Below, one piece after another: positions 6,455 to 12,119 of a stretch of DNA of 12,119 bases. The notes beneath the pieces were generated by a model. The model saw only the letters and a program-made list of their open reading frames with translations, was not told the DNA's origin and did not search any database. Origin of the DNA: Chitinivibrionales bacterium (GTDB lineage: Bacteria > Fibrobacterota > Chitinivibrionia > Chitinivibrionales > FEN-1185); NCBI GenBank assembly GCA_028718065.1, contig JAQUMP010000048.1, positions 1 through 12,119 of the forward strand, written 5' to 3'. Numbering within the stretch: the first letter of the stretch is position 1; each line of letters opens with the position of its first letter. A program made the position numbers and the translations under genes.

Positions 6455-6496
6455 TTGATTTAGACCAAAATAAAGATTATATTTTAGTTTAATCAA
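6455..6496 (+). promoter_or_regulatory. Promoter and imperfect operator of the type II toxin-antitoxin pair
   Basis: TTGATT (6455-6460) and TATATT (6478-6483) are 17 nt apart, a good sigma-70 arrangement. TTGATT is also the left end of an imperfect dyad whose right end is AATCAA (6491-6496), with further matching A/T positions between. Phd/YefM antitoxins repress their own promoter by binding such dyads, so this is the likely autoregulatory site. A good ribosome site, AAAGGGAG (6495-6502), lies just before the antitoxin start. Confidence 0.5.
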
Positions 6497-6508
6497 AGGG
6501 AGCAAACC

Positions 6509-6793
6509 ATGAAATTGAGCGTATCCGTAAAGCCAATCAGTCTGGTAAAAACCCACATGTCGGAAATGGTAGAAGGTTTGACTAAAACCCATGGAAAGGT
6601 GGTTATTACCCACAATGGCGAGGCGCGGGCGGTATTGCAGGACATCGAAAGCTATGAAGAGTTGCATGATAGTTTGGCCATGCTTAAAATCGTGGCGATG
6701 AGTACCAAAAGCATGCTCGAAGGAAAAGGAGAGTCTCCGGAAAAAGCTTTTAATGACATACGGAAAAAGGCCAAAGAAACTGCGGCGCGATGA
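6509..6793 (+). CDS. Phd/YefM-family antitoxin
   Basis: The 94-residue protein shows the Phd/YefM fold pattern. A short N-terminal strand (KLSVSVKPISLVK) is followed by a helix, then GKVVITHNGEARAVLQDIESYEEL (about 31-54), the characteristic strand-turn-strand with 'hNG..rAVL...eyE'. The C-terminal tail is charged and helical, as expected for the toxin-binding part that neutralises the partner and is degraded by proteases. The N-terminal half normally dimerises and binds operator DNA. The stop codon overlaps the toxin start as ATGA, so the two are translationally coupled, antitoxin first. The assignment is confident at family level. Confidence 0.85.
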   Translation: MKLSVSVKPISLVKTHMSEMVEGLTKTHGKVVITHNGEARAVLQDIESYEELHDSLAMLKIVAMSTKSMLEGKGESPEKAFNDIRKKAKETAAR

Positions 6794-7113
6794 AGTACAC
6801 CGTGTTCATATTGCCGGAGGCAAAAGAAGATTTATTTGAGATTTATCGGTATGTGGCGGAACACGATTCAATTGCTCGGGCGGAGGCACTGCTTGATGGA
6901 TTGGAGGAGAAATGCGTTTCTTTGTGCAATCATCCGGAACGGGGACATGGCGTGCCGGAGTTAAAACGCGTTTATGTTGAAAGTTTTAGGGAAATCCATT
7001 ACAAACCGTATCGGATAATTTTTCAAATCTCCCCTAAAAACGTGTATGTTCATGCGGTGCTTGACGGCAGAAGAGAGCTCCAGGATTTACTTGAAAGAAG
7101 GATGCTGCGATAA
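6790..7113 (+). CDS. RelE/ParE-superfamily toxin
   Basis: The 107-residue protein follows the RelE/ParE pattern. The N-terminal strand YTVFILPEAKEDLFEIYRYV is followed by a second helix, then HPERGHGVPELK (48-59), FREIHYKPYRIIFQI (66-80) and the last strand VYVHAVLDGRREL. RelE-type members cut mRNA at the ribosome, while ParE-type members poison DNA gyrase. The RIIFQI core and DGRR ending fit either, and 'GHGVPELK' and 'YRIIFQI' lean towards the ParE/RelE-StbE group. Arg67, Arg75, Arg94 and Arg95 are candidate functional residues. The ATG overlaps the antitoxin stop. I cannot decide between ribosome and gyrase as target. Confidence 0.85.
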   Translation: MKYTVFILPEAKEDLFEIYRYVAEHDSIARAEALLDGLEEKCVSLCNHPERGHGVPELKRVYVESFREIHYKPYRIIFQISPKNVYVHAVLDGRRELQDLLERRMLR

Positions 7114-7151
7114 GGTTGCGGCGAAACAGCGCGGGGGACCCTTGCAACCCT

Positions 7152-7180
7152 TTGAACCGCTCCAGGGCCGCATTTATATT
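7152..7180 (+). promoter_or_regulatory. Candidate rubrerythrin promoter
   Basis: TTGAAC (7152-7157) and TATATT (7175-7180) are 17 nt apart in the gap after the toxin gene. A leader of about 38 nt would precede the ATG at 7225. I see no PerR-like palindrome, so how the gene responds to oxidants is not visible. Confidence 0.5.
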
Positions 7181-7224
7181 TGTACGTGAGCGCCGTTTGC
7201 TTAAACTTTAGAAAGGAAACTATC

Positions 7225-7797
7225 ATGAATCTTAAAGGCTCTCAAACCGAAAAAAACCTGCTTACTTCCTTTGCGGGCGAGTCCCAGGCGCGCAACCGCT
7301 ATACCTATGCCGCCAGCGCGGCGACAAAAGAGGGTTTTATTCAAATCGCCAACGTCTTTGCCGAAACCGCCGAAAACGAAAAAGAGCATGCCAAGCGCAT
7401 GTTCAAATTCCTTGAAGGCGGACCGGTAGAGATTGTAGCGACCTACCCGGCCGGAAAAACCGGCTCGACAAAAGAGAACCTGGCCGCCGCGGCCGAAGGA
7501 GAAAACGAGGAACAGACCGTTATTTATCCCGGCTTTGCGCGCACCGCGCGCGCGGAGGGTTTTGATAAAATCGCCGAAATGTACGAAGCCATTGCCGTGG
7601 CAGAGCGCCAGCACGAAAAACGCTACCGCGGCCTGCTCGCAAATATCAACAACGGCTCGGTTTTTAAAAAAGACAAGATCGTGCGCTGGCGCTGCAGCAA
7701 CTGCGGTTTTATTCACGAAGGCCCCGAAGCTCCCAAAACGTGCCCGGCCTGCGTGCATCCGCAGGCTTATTTTGAAGTGCTCGCCGAAAACTGGTAA
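7225..7797 (+). CDS. rbr: Rubrerythrin (peroxide-reducing diiron protein)
   Basis: The protein has 190 residues from the ATG at 7225, which has AGAAAGGA about 8 nt upstream; the in-frame ATG at 7180 has no ribosome site and overlaps the -10 box. The ferritin-like part (1-140) carries the expected iron ligands: Glu19 in GESQARNRY, Glu52 and His55 in NEKEHA, Glu93/Glu96 in GENEE and Glu127/His130 in AERQHEKR. The C-terminal rubredoxin-like domain has CSNC (157-160) and CPAC (173-176) for one iron. Rubrerythrin reduces hydrogen peroxide to water in the cytoplasm of anaerobes, with electrons usually supplied by rubredoxin. That gene follows 52 nt downstream, and a rubredoxin-reductase-like flavoprotein comes next. 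Length is normal for the family. Confidence 0.95.
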   Translation: MNLKGSQTEKNLLTSFAGESQARNRYTYAASAATKEGFIQIANVFAETAENEKEHAKRMFKFLEGGPVEIVATYPAGKTGSTKENLAAAAEGENEEQTVIYPGFARTARAEGFDKIAEMYEAIAVAERQHEKRYRGLLANINNGSVFKKDKIVRWRCSNCGFIHEGPEAPKTCPACVHPQAYFEVLAENW

Positions 7798-7849
7798 GGC
7801 ACCAAACAAGGGATTGTATGATACGCTAAACTATACAAAAGGGAATGCC

Positions 7850-8008
7850 ATGAAAAAATATGTGTGCAATGTGTGCGGGTATGTGTACGATCCGGCCAAA
7901 GGCGATAAAGACAACGGCGTAGCTCCGGGAACGGCCTTTGCCGACATTCCCGACGACTGGGTCTGCCCGGAATGCGGCGCCGGCAAGGAAGATTTTTCCG
8001 AACAATAA
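7850..8008 (+). CDS. Rubredoxin
   Basis: The 52-residue protein has the complete rubredoxin signature: CNVCGYVYDP (Cys6, Cys9) and CPECGAGKEDF (Cys39, Cys42) for a single iron, with the usual GDKDNGVAPGTAF and DIPDDWVCP segments between. It is a small cytoplasmic one-electron carrier. The start is set at 7850 by alignment with the family and the upstream AAGGGA; the longer open frame upstream is only the rubrerythrin shadow. A 6-bp inverted repeat (TTGTAT 7814-7819, ATACAA 7833-7838) lies in the 52-nt gap behind rubrerythrin. Position between rubrerythrin and the flavoprotein makes it the likely electron link between them. Confidence 0.97.
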   Translation: MKKYVCNVCGYVYDPAKGDKDNGVAPGTAFADIPDDWVCPECGAGKEDFSEQ

Positions 8009-8027
8009 AAATGCATAATTTTTATGG

Positions 8028-8044
8028 AAAGGGCTCCGCCCTTT
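8028..8044 (+). terminator. Small hairpin after rubredoxin, weak or attenuating terminator
   Basis: AAAGGGC and GCCCTTT form a perfect 7-bp stem with a 3-nt loop, 19 nt after the rubredoxin stop. No T-run follows, so it is unlikely to be a complete intrinsic terminator. It may stabilise the upstream mRNA or reduce read-through into the flavoprotein gene. Confidence 0.4.
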
Positions 8045-8083
8045 AGATCCCGTAGGGAAAATGCTTATTATATTTAAAACATT

Positions 8084-8128
8084 ATGAGCGCCTTGTTGCT
8101 GAGGTTTTCGCGGATGTACGCGGTATGA
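8084..8128 (+). CDS. Possible 14-codon leader ORF overlapping the flavoprotein start
   Basis: ATG at 8084 opens a 14-residue frame (MSALLLRFSRMYAV) whose TGA overlaps the flavoprotein start codon as ATGA. The flavoprotein ATG itself has no clear ribosome site, so re-initiation after this leader is a plausible way to translate it. A TATATT (8069-8074) lies 9 nt before the leader ATG, so the transcript could be almost leaderless. Chance overlap is quite possible for so short a frame. Confidence 0.3.
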   Translation: MSALLLRFSRMYAV

Positions 8129-9330
8129 ACTATCTGATCGTCGGGAGCGGCGTTGCCGCCCTGAGCGGCGCCGCCGCTATCCGTAAAATCGATAAAGCCG
8201 GTCCGATTACGCTGCTTACGGCCGAAACCGATCCTTTTTATTACAAGCCGCGCCTGCCCGAAATTCTGTGCAATGGCGTTTCCGCCGAGCAAATCACGGT
8301 TTACAAAGAGAAATGGTACCGGGCAAATGCCATCGAGGTTACTTATGGCGATCCGGTAACATCCTTTGATCCCAAGAAAAAATCGGTCCTGACCGCCTCT
8401 CAAAAAACATACCCCTTCGATAAACTGCTGCTGGCCTGCGGCGCGAGCGCCTCGCGCCTGACGATCCCCGGAAATTCCCTGAAGAATGTCTTTACATTAC
8501 GGACACTGCAGGACGCGCGCGCGATTGCCGCGGCGGCCATGGCCGGCGGGCAGATCACCATTATCGGCGGCGGCATCCTGGCGCTCGAAGCAGGCTATAA
8601 CCTTTCCAAAATCGGCTGCAAAATTACCGTCGTCGAAATCCTGTCGCGCCTCCTGCCGCGTCAATTGGATGTCCCCGGAGCGGCGCTGCTCCAGCGCTAT
8701 CTGGAAGAAAAAGGATTTACCTTTTTTATCGGCACGCAGACGGCACGCATAAACGGCAGCGGCGCGGTAAAAAGCGTTTCCCTGAAAAGCGGAGAAACCA
8801 TCGAGAGCGCAACCGTGCTCATTTCCGCCGGGATCATTCCCAACGTTACGCTTGCGCAGAAGGCGCAACTTTTGGTGCAGCGCCGGATCTGCGTTAATGC
8901 CGCCATGCAAACGTCGGCCCCCGATGTATTTGCCGCGGGCGATTGCGTGGAAATAAACGGCAAGACCGAGGAACTCTGGCAGCCGGCGCTCAAGCAAGGA
9001 GCGGTGGCCGGCGCGAACATGGCCGGCGGGAACCAGACCTACTTAAGCGCCGAGGTCCATGCCGCCTCGACCACGGTTGCCGACATGCAGTTGGTTTCCG
9101 CGGGCAACATCGACGCGGATAACAAATCCACGGTATTTGTCCACGAAACCAAAACAAGTTATCGCAAGCTGGTATTTACAAACGGCAAGGCCGCAGGACT
9201 GATCCTCTTGGGCGATATTGCCAACAGCGCGGAATTACTCGCCTGTATAAACAAGGGCGTACCGGGCGCCGTGCTGAGCGGGGACGTAATCGATCCGGCC
9301 TACGGCGAATGGAACGTTCTTAATGCCTGA
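8125..9330 (+). CDS. FAD-dependent NAD(P)H oxidoreductase, probable rubredoxin reductase
   Basis: This 401-residue protein is a two-dinucleotide-fold flavoprotein. The FAD site begins with LIVGSGVAALSG (4-15). FYYKPRLPEIL (38-48) is typical of the rubredoxin reductase and NirB N-domain group. TIIGGGILALEAG (145-157) is the pyridine nucleotide site, ending in Glu171 (TVVE), an acidic residue that usually favours NADH. DVFAAGDC (267-274) is the second FAD motif, and LLPRQLD (176-182) is common in this group. It would move electrons from NAD(P)H to rubredoxin in the cytoplasm, and the rubredoxin gene directly upstream supports this. The ATG has no good Shine-Dalgarno sequence but overlaps a small leader frame. 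It overlaps the zwf start by 8 bases. Other electron acceptors remain possible. Confidence 0.85.
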   Translation: MNYLIVGSGVAALSGAAAIRKIDKAGPITLLTAETDPFYYKPRLPEILCNGVSAEQITVYKEKWYRANAIEVTYGDPVTSFDPKKKSVLTASQKTYPFDKLLLACGASASRLTIPGNSLKNVFTLRTLQDARAIAAAAMAGGQITIIGGGILALEAGYNLSKIGCKITVVEILSRLLPRQLDVPGAALLQRYLEEKGFTFFIGTQTARINGSGAVKSVSLKSGETIESATVLISAGIIPNVTLAQKAQLLVQRRICVNAAMQTSAPDVFAAGDCVEINGKTEELWQPALKQGAVAGANMAGGNQTYLSAEVHAASTTVADMQLVSAGNIDADNKSTVFVHETKTSYRKLVFTNGKAAGLILLGDIANSAELLACINKGVPGAVLSGDVIDPAYGEWNVLNA

Positions 9331-10657
9331 CACCATTCCTTTTTCCTGCGCGATTATAATACTCGGCGCTTCGGGCGATTTGGCGCAACGCAAATTGATC
9401 CCCGCCCTGAATGCTCTTTTTGTAAAGAACATCCTCGACCCCGCCTCGATTGTGGTGGGCGCGGGGCGCAGCGAGTTTACCCCCGAACAGTTCCGGAGCC
9501 GCTTTACGGTAGAAAACGGTTTTGCCGCGCGGCTTTTGTACCACCGCACCATCGCCGGGCTCAAGCAATTTATTGCGGGCCAGGGCGCTTTTAAGCGCAC
9601 GATTATCTTTATGGCGCTGCCGCCGGAAACCTATGCGCGCACCGCCGCGGAGCTTGCGGCCGAGGGCTTATGCGACTGCTGCGCGCTGGTGATAGAAAAA
9701 CCCTTCGGCTACGACGAAGCTTCCGCGGCGCAACTGAATGCCGACCTGCACCGCTATTACAACGAGTCGCAGATCTTCCGGATCGACCATTATCTGGGCA
9801 AGGAGGCCGTGCAGAACATCATGGTGTTCCGGTTTGCCAATGCGCTGTTCGAGCCGCTCTGGAACGACCGTTATATTGAGTCCATCCAGATTAATGCCGC
9901 CGAAACCATGGGCGTGGGAAACCGGGGGACCTATTTCGACCGCGCCGGGATTCTGCGCGACATGGTGCAAAACCATCTGATGCAGCTCCTTTCCCTGCTT
10001 ACCATGGAAGCGCCCATAGGCCTTTCCGCCGCGGAAACGGGGCAACAAAAAATCGCGGTGCTGCGCGCGGCCGCCATTCAGCGCTGTTTTTTGCAACAAT
10101 ACCAGGGGTTTACTATTGAGAAAGGCGTCGCGCCCGGATCGGCCACGGCCACGTTTGCCGAGCTCGAACTTGCCGTTGAGAACGGGCGCTGGGGGCAAAC
10201 GCGGTTTTTTATCCGGGCGGGCAAAGGCCTGGAGCGCACCGGCGCCGAGATCGGCGTAACCTTCCGGCCCCTGCCGCAAGTCCTCTTTAACCGCGCGGGC
10301 GGCCTGCCGCCCAACCGCATTATCTTTAAGATCCAGCCGGCCGAAGGCATTATTATTGATGTGTCAAGCAAAATCCCGGGCAGCGACGGCCACGTGGCCA
10401 GGACGGCCATGAAATTCTGCTACCGCGACGCTTTTGAAGGCGAAATCCCCGAAGCGTATCAGCGGCTCCTGGCCGATGCCCTGGCCGGCGACCATACCCT
10501 GTTCGTGAGCGCCGAAGAGGCGGCCGTGTCCTGGCGCCTGTTCGACCCCTGGCTGGATACGCCGCTTGCCGGCACCTACCGGCGCGGCGAAGCTCCTAAA
10601 AGTAAACTCGGAATGGAATGGATCGATTTTGCCAAATACGGCCCGCTCTGCGATTAG
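9323..10657 (+). CDS. zwf: Glucose-6-phosphate 1-dehydrogenase (compact form)
   Basis: The enzyme oxidises glucose 6-phosphate to 6-phosphogluconolactone, reducing NADP or NAD, as the entry to the oxidative pentose phosphate pathway. Landmarks are LGASGDLAQRKLIPAL (14-29), GAGRSE (46-51) with the Arg that contacts the NADP phosphate, EKPFG (125-129), the active-site signature RIDHYLGKEAVQN (153-165), RFANALFEPLWND (170-182) and MVQNH with catalytic His218. At 444 residues it is shorter than the usual 480-500. Most of the loss seems to fall between the GRSE strand and the KRTIIFMALPP strand (about 55-95), while all catalytic residues remain. It starts inside the last codons of the flavoprotein gene (8-base overlap), implying coupled translation. 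Its stop overlaps the stop of the convergent thioredoxin-fold gene. Confidence 0.95.
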   Translation: MPDTIPFSCAIIILGASGDLAQRKLIPALNALFVKNILDPASIVVGAGRSEFTPEQFRSRFTVENGFAARLLYHRTIAGLKQFIAGQGAFKRTIIFMALPPETYARTAAELAAEGLCDCCALVIEKPFGYDEASAAQLNADLHRYYNESQIFRIDHYLGKEAVQNIMVFRFANALFEPLWNDRYIESIQINAAETMGVGNRGTYFDRAGILRDMVQNHLMQLLSLLTMEAPIGLSAAETGQQKIAVLRAAAIQRCFLQQYQGFTIEKGVAPGSATATFAELELAVENGRWGQTRFFIRAGKGLERTGAEIGVTFRPLPQVLFNRAGGLPPNRIIFKIQPAEGIIIDVSSKIPGSDGHVARTAMKFCYRDAFEGEIPEAYQRLLADALAGDHTLFVSAEEAAVSWRLFDPWLDTPLAGTYRRGEAPKSKLGMEWIDFAKYGPLCD

Positions 10658-11460
10658 TGTCCGCGTTTTTTAAGCGTCTCAAACCGATATTCGGCCGCGT
10701 CAATTACCCACGGCGAATCTTTATAGCTGCGATAGCGGCGATTATTAATAAAAAAAGTCGGGGTCACGACAACGCCGTTGCGGCGGCCTTCGTCGATTGA
10801 TTTGTTGAGCGGAATTATAATTGACGGATCGTCCATATCGCGCGCGAAGGTCGCCGCGGCAAATCCAAGGCTGTCGGCGATATGCAGCAGCAGCTCCCGC
10901 GTGGGCCGCACGCTCACCATTGACAAGGCAGAAAAATAGTCCCAGAAGCGGCCCGCGCGCTGGGCGGCCATTAAGGCGCGGTCGCCCACGTCGGCGGTAA
11001 ACGGTTTAAAGGCCAGGCGCGCCTTGTTTTTAAGCGGCCCGGCGCTCACGGCGATAAAAAGTTCCCGTACGACGCGTTTACAAAGAGAGCATGAGGCCGA
11101 GGCAAAGGCGGTTATGGTAACCGGCGACTCCTCTTCTCCGGCCTCGGCCACGGGGGCGGGCGCTAAAACGGCGATCGTGTCGTTTAAAAGGGTTGCGTAT
11201 CGTACCTGTAAATCCCGGAGAATTTCGGCGGATGTTTTATTGCTCTGCGCTAGCCAGGCCCCAAAGGCGCACAACCGGCGCGGGAGCGCCGTGGGCGATG
11301 ACCGGGCGCAACAAGCTTTAAGCGGCGCGCCGGTGCACTCCCTGGGCGAAAAAGAGGCGAGCGCCGAATCGAGCGCGCGCAACGAATCGTGCGGCGCCTG
11401 CGCCCGCAGGGCGCCGATGCAACAGGCAAGCAGAAAAAAAACGGTTCTAAAACGGGACAT
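10654..11460 (-). CDS. Exported DsbA-like thioredoxin-fold protein with a Cys-rich N-terminal domain
   Basis: This 268-residue protein starts with a Sec-type signal (MSRFRTVFFLLACCIGALRAQA). Residues 40-95 contain Cys42, Cys50, Cys51 and Cys64 and end in a helical stretch (LAQSNKTSAEILRDLQVRY) that recalls the small CcmH-like heme-lyase or Cys domain; this resemblance is an impression. The thioredoxin part begins with TITAFASASCSLCKR, with the CxxC active site at 124-127, continues through a helical insertion and ends with the cis-proline loop TPTFFINN (Pro234). It probably handles disulfides outside the cytoplasm. No Shine-Dalgarno sequence precedes the ATG, and a TAATAT lies only 8 nt upstream, so near-leaderless translation is possible. 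It converges on zwf with overlapping stop codons and no terminator between. Confidence 0.75.
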   Translation of the reverse strand: MSRFRTVFFLLACCIGALRAQAPHDSLRALDSALASFSPRECTGAPLKACCARSSPTALPRRLCAFGAWLAQSNKTSAEILRDLQVRYATLLNDTIAVLAPAPVAEAGEEESPVTITAFASASCSLCKRVVRELFIAVSAGPLKNKARLAFKPFTADVGDRALMAAQRAGRFWDYFSALSMVSVRPTRELLLHIADSLGFAAATFARDMDDPSIIIPLNKSIDEGRRNGVVVTPTFFINNRRYRSYKDSPWVIDAAEYRFETLKKRGH

Positions 11461-11488
11461 ATAAAATGATATTATGTAAGGAGTGTTT

Positions 11489-11574
11489 AACTCACCTCAT
11501 CACCCGGCCTTCGGCCACCCTCTTCCCCTCTCTCGCGAGAGAGGGGAAGAGGGTTTGGGGAGTTGGGGTGAGTT
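11489..11574. repeat. REP/MITE-like palindromic repeat element
   Basis: An 86-bp element has 8-bp terminal inverted repeats, AACTCACC (11489-11496) and GGTGAGTT (11567-11574). In its centre is a perfect 36-bp palindrome with 18-bp arms (11518-11535 and 11536-11553), with CTCG|CGAG at the axis. A small GGCC-TTC-GGCC hairpin (11506-11516) precedes it. The style (CCCTC/GAGGG-rich, TTCGG hairpin) matches dispersed intergenic repeats found in many bacterial genomes. It lies between two divergent genes and is too short to encode a transposase. It could also act as an mRNA hairpin. Confidence 0.7.
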
Positions 11575-11700
11575 GGAATGAGCCGGAACCTGCCAATTGC
11601 TGATGAATATTTTCTTATAGCATCAAAATAATCTCCAATCTGGAAGATATGTTTAAAATACTAATCACTATTTTTACTCCATTATTTAAATTAATGAAAT

Positions 11701-12119
11701 ATGGAATTTAAAGGTTTATCGATCAATTCGGGCGCGGTAACGGGAATGGCGTGCCTTTACTCCAACCGCCGTCATAAAAGCGTGGTCCAATACGCGCTCG
11801 CGGACGAGGCCGCCGTTAAAGACGAACTGGCGCGTTTTGAACAGGCCGTGATCGCCTCCTCGGCGCAGCTGGATGCGGTGGCCGCGGACGTGGTCAAAAA
11901 AATCGGCATGACCGAGGCCGAAATATTCTTTGCCCAGAAGCACATCATGAACGACCCGGCAATCCTGAGCGCCATTCGCAAAGGAATCGCCGAGACGATG
12001 CGCAATGCCGAATCCGTGATTGCCGAAGAGTTCGAAAAATACGAAAACAAATTCGCGGCCTCCGATAACGAATACCTGCGGCAGCGCTCCGTTGACATCG
12101 GCGATATCCGGCGGCGCCT
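11701..12119 (+). CDS. ptsI: PTS enzyme I (phosphoenolpyruvate-protein phosphotransferase), N-terminal part, truncated by the window end
   Basis: 139 residues are visible and the frame is still open at the window edge; full enzyme I has about 570. The start FKGLSINSGAVTGMACLY matches the enzyme I N-terminus (typically 'lkGi.aSpGia.Gka'). The following helical HPr-binding region includes EAEIFFAQKHIMNDPAI and NAESVIAEEFEKY, both typical. The phosphorylated His (near residue 190) lies outside the window. Enzyme I moves phosphate from phosphoenolpyruvate to HPr in the cytoplasm, starting sugar uptake or regulation by the phosphotransferase system. No clear Shine-Dalgarno sequence precedes the ATG in the AT-rich leader. 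No HPr gene is visible upstream. PtsP-type or fused variants cannot be excluded. Confidence 0.85.
   Translation, partial: MEFKGLSINSGAVTGMACLYSNRRHKSVVQYALADEAAVKDELARFEQAVIASSAQLDAVAADVVKKIGMTEAEIFFAQKHIMNDPAILSAIRKGIAETMRNAESVIAEEFEKYENKFAASDNEYLRQRSVDIGDIRRR

Noticed and set aside
7201..7809. Minus-strand open frame of 202 codons opposite rubrerythrin
   Set aside because: It is a shadow of the rubrerythrin codon pattern, with low-complexity content and no recognisable domain.
11024..11464. Plus-strand 146-codon frame opposite the DsbA-like gene
   Set aside because: It has no domain, signal or ribosome site, whereas the minus-strand frame has a signal peptide, a CxxC site and a cis-proline loop.

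Overview
The window looks like chromosomal DNA of an anaerobic or microaerophilic, probably diderm, bacterium. GC content is moderate to high in the core genes and lower in the accessory patches. The anaerobe call rests on a rubrerythrin, a rubredoxin and a rubredoxin-reductase-type flavoprotein in a row. The diderm call rests on a TolB/PD40-like protein end and an exported DsbA-like thiol protein. The phylum cannot be fixed from sequence alone.

Layout. (1) 1-433: the C-terminal end of a beta-propeller-like protein and a strong terminator. (2) 439-2715: an accessory islet bounded by a 16-bp perfect repeat of the tRNA-Ser 3' end. It carries an AbiE-type type IV toxin-antitoxin pair (abiEi, abiEii) with a palindromic operator and promoter, but no integrase. 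The intact tRNA-Ser(CGA) lies on the minus strand at 2698-2788. (3) 2876-6423: a three-gene ribose/galactose-class sugar ABC importer (lipoprotein binding protein, double ATPase, permease) in a tightly coupled operon with its own promoter. (4) 6455-7113: a type II toxin-antitoxin pair (Phd/YefM-like antitoxin, RelE/ParE-like toxin). (5) 7152-10657: rubrerythrin, rubredoxin, a short leader ORF, an NAD(P)H:rubredoxin-reductase-like flavoprotein, and a compact glucose-6-phosphate dehydrogenase that overlaps the flavoprotein gene by 8 bp. (6) 10654-11460: a convergent minus-strand exported thioredoxin-fold protein. (7) 11489-11574: a palindromic REP/MITE-like repeat. (8) 11701 to the end: the N-terminus of PTS enzyme I.

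How the genes fit together. Region 5 reads as one reductive peroxide-defence unit: glucose-6-phosphate dehydrogenase makes reduced pyridine nucleotide, the flavoprotein passes electrons to rubredoxin, and rubredoxin feeds rubrerythrin, which reduces hydrogen peroxide to water. The sugar importer and PTS enzyme I point to sugar uptake. Two unrelated toxin-antitoxin modules and a tRNA-anchored duplication mark the stretch from 439 to 7113 as a site where accessory DNA has been gained.
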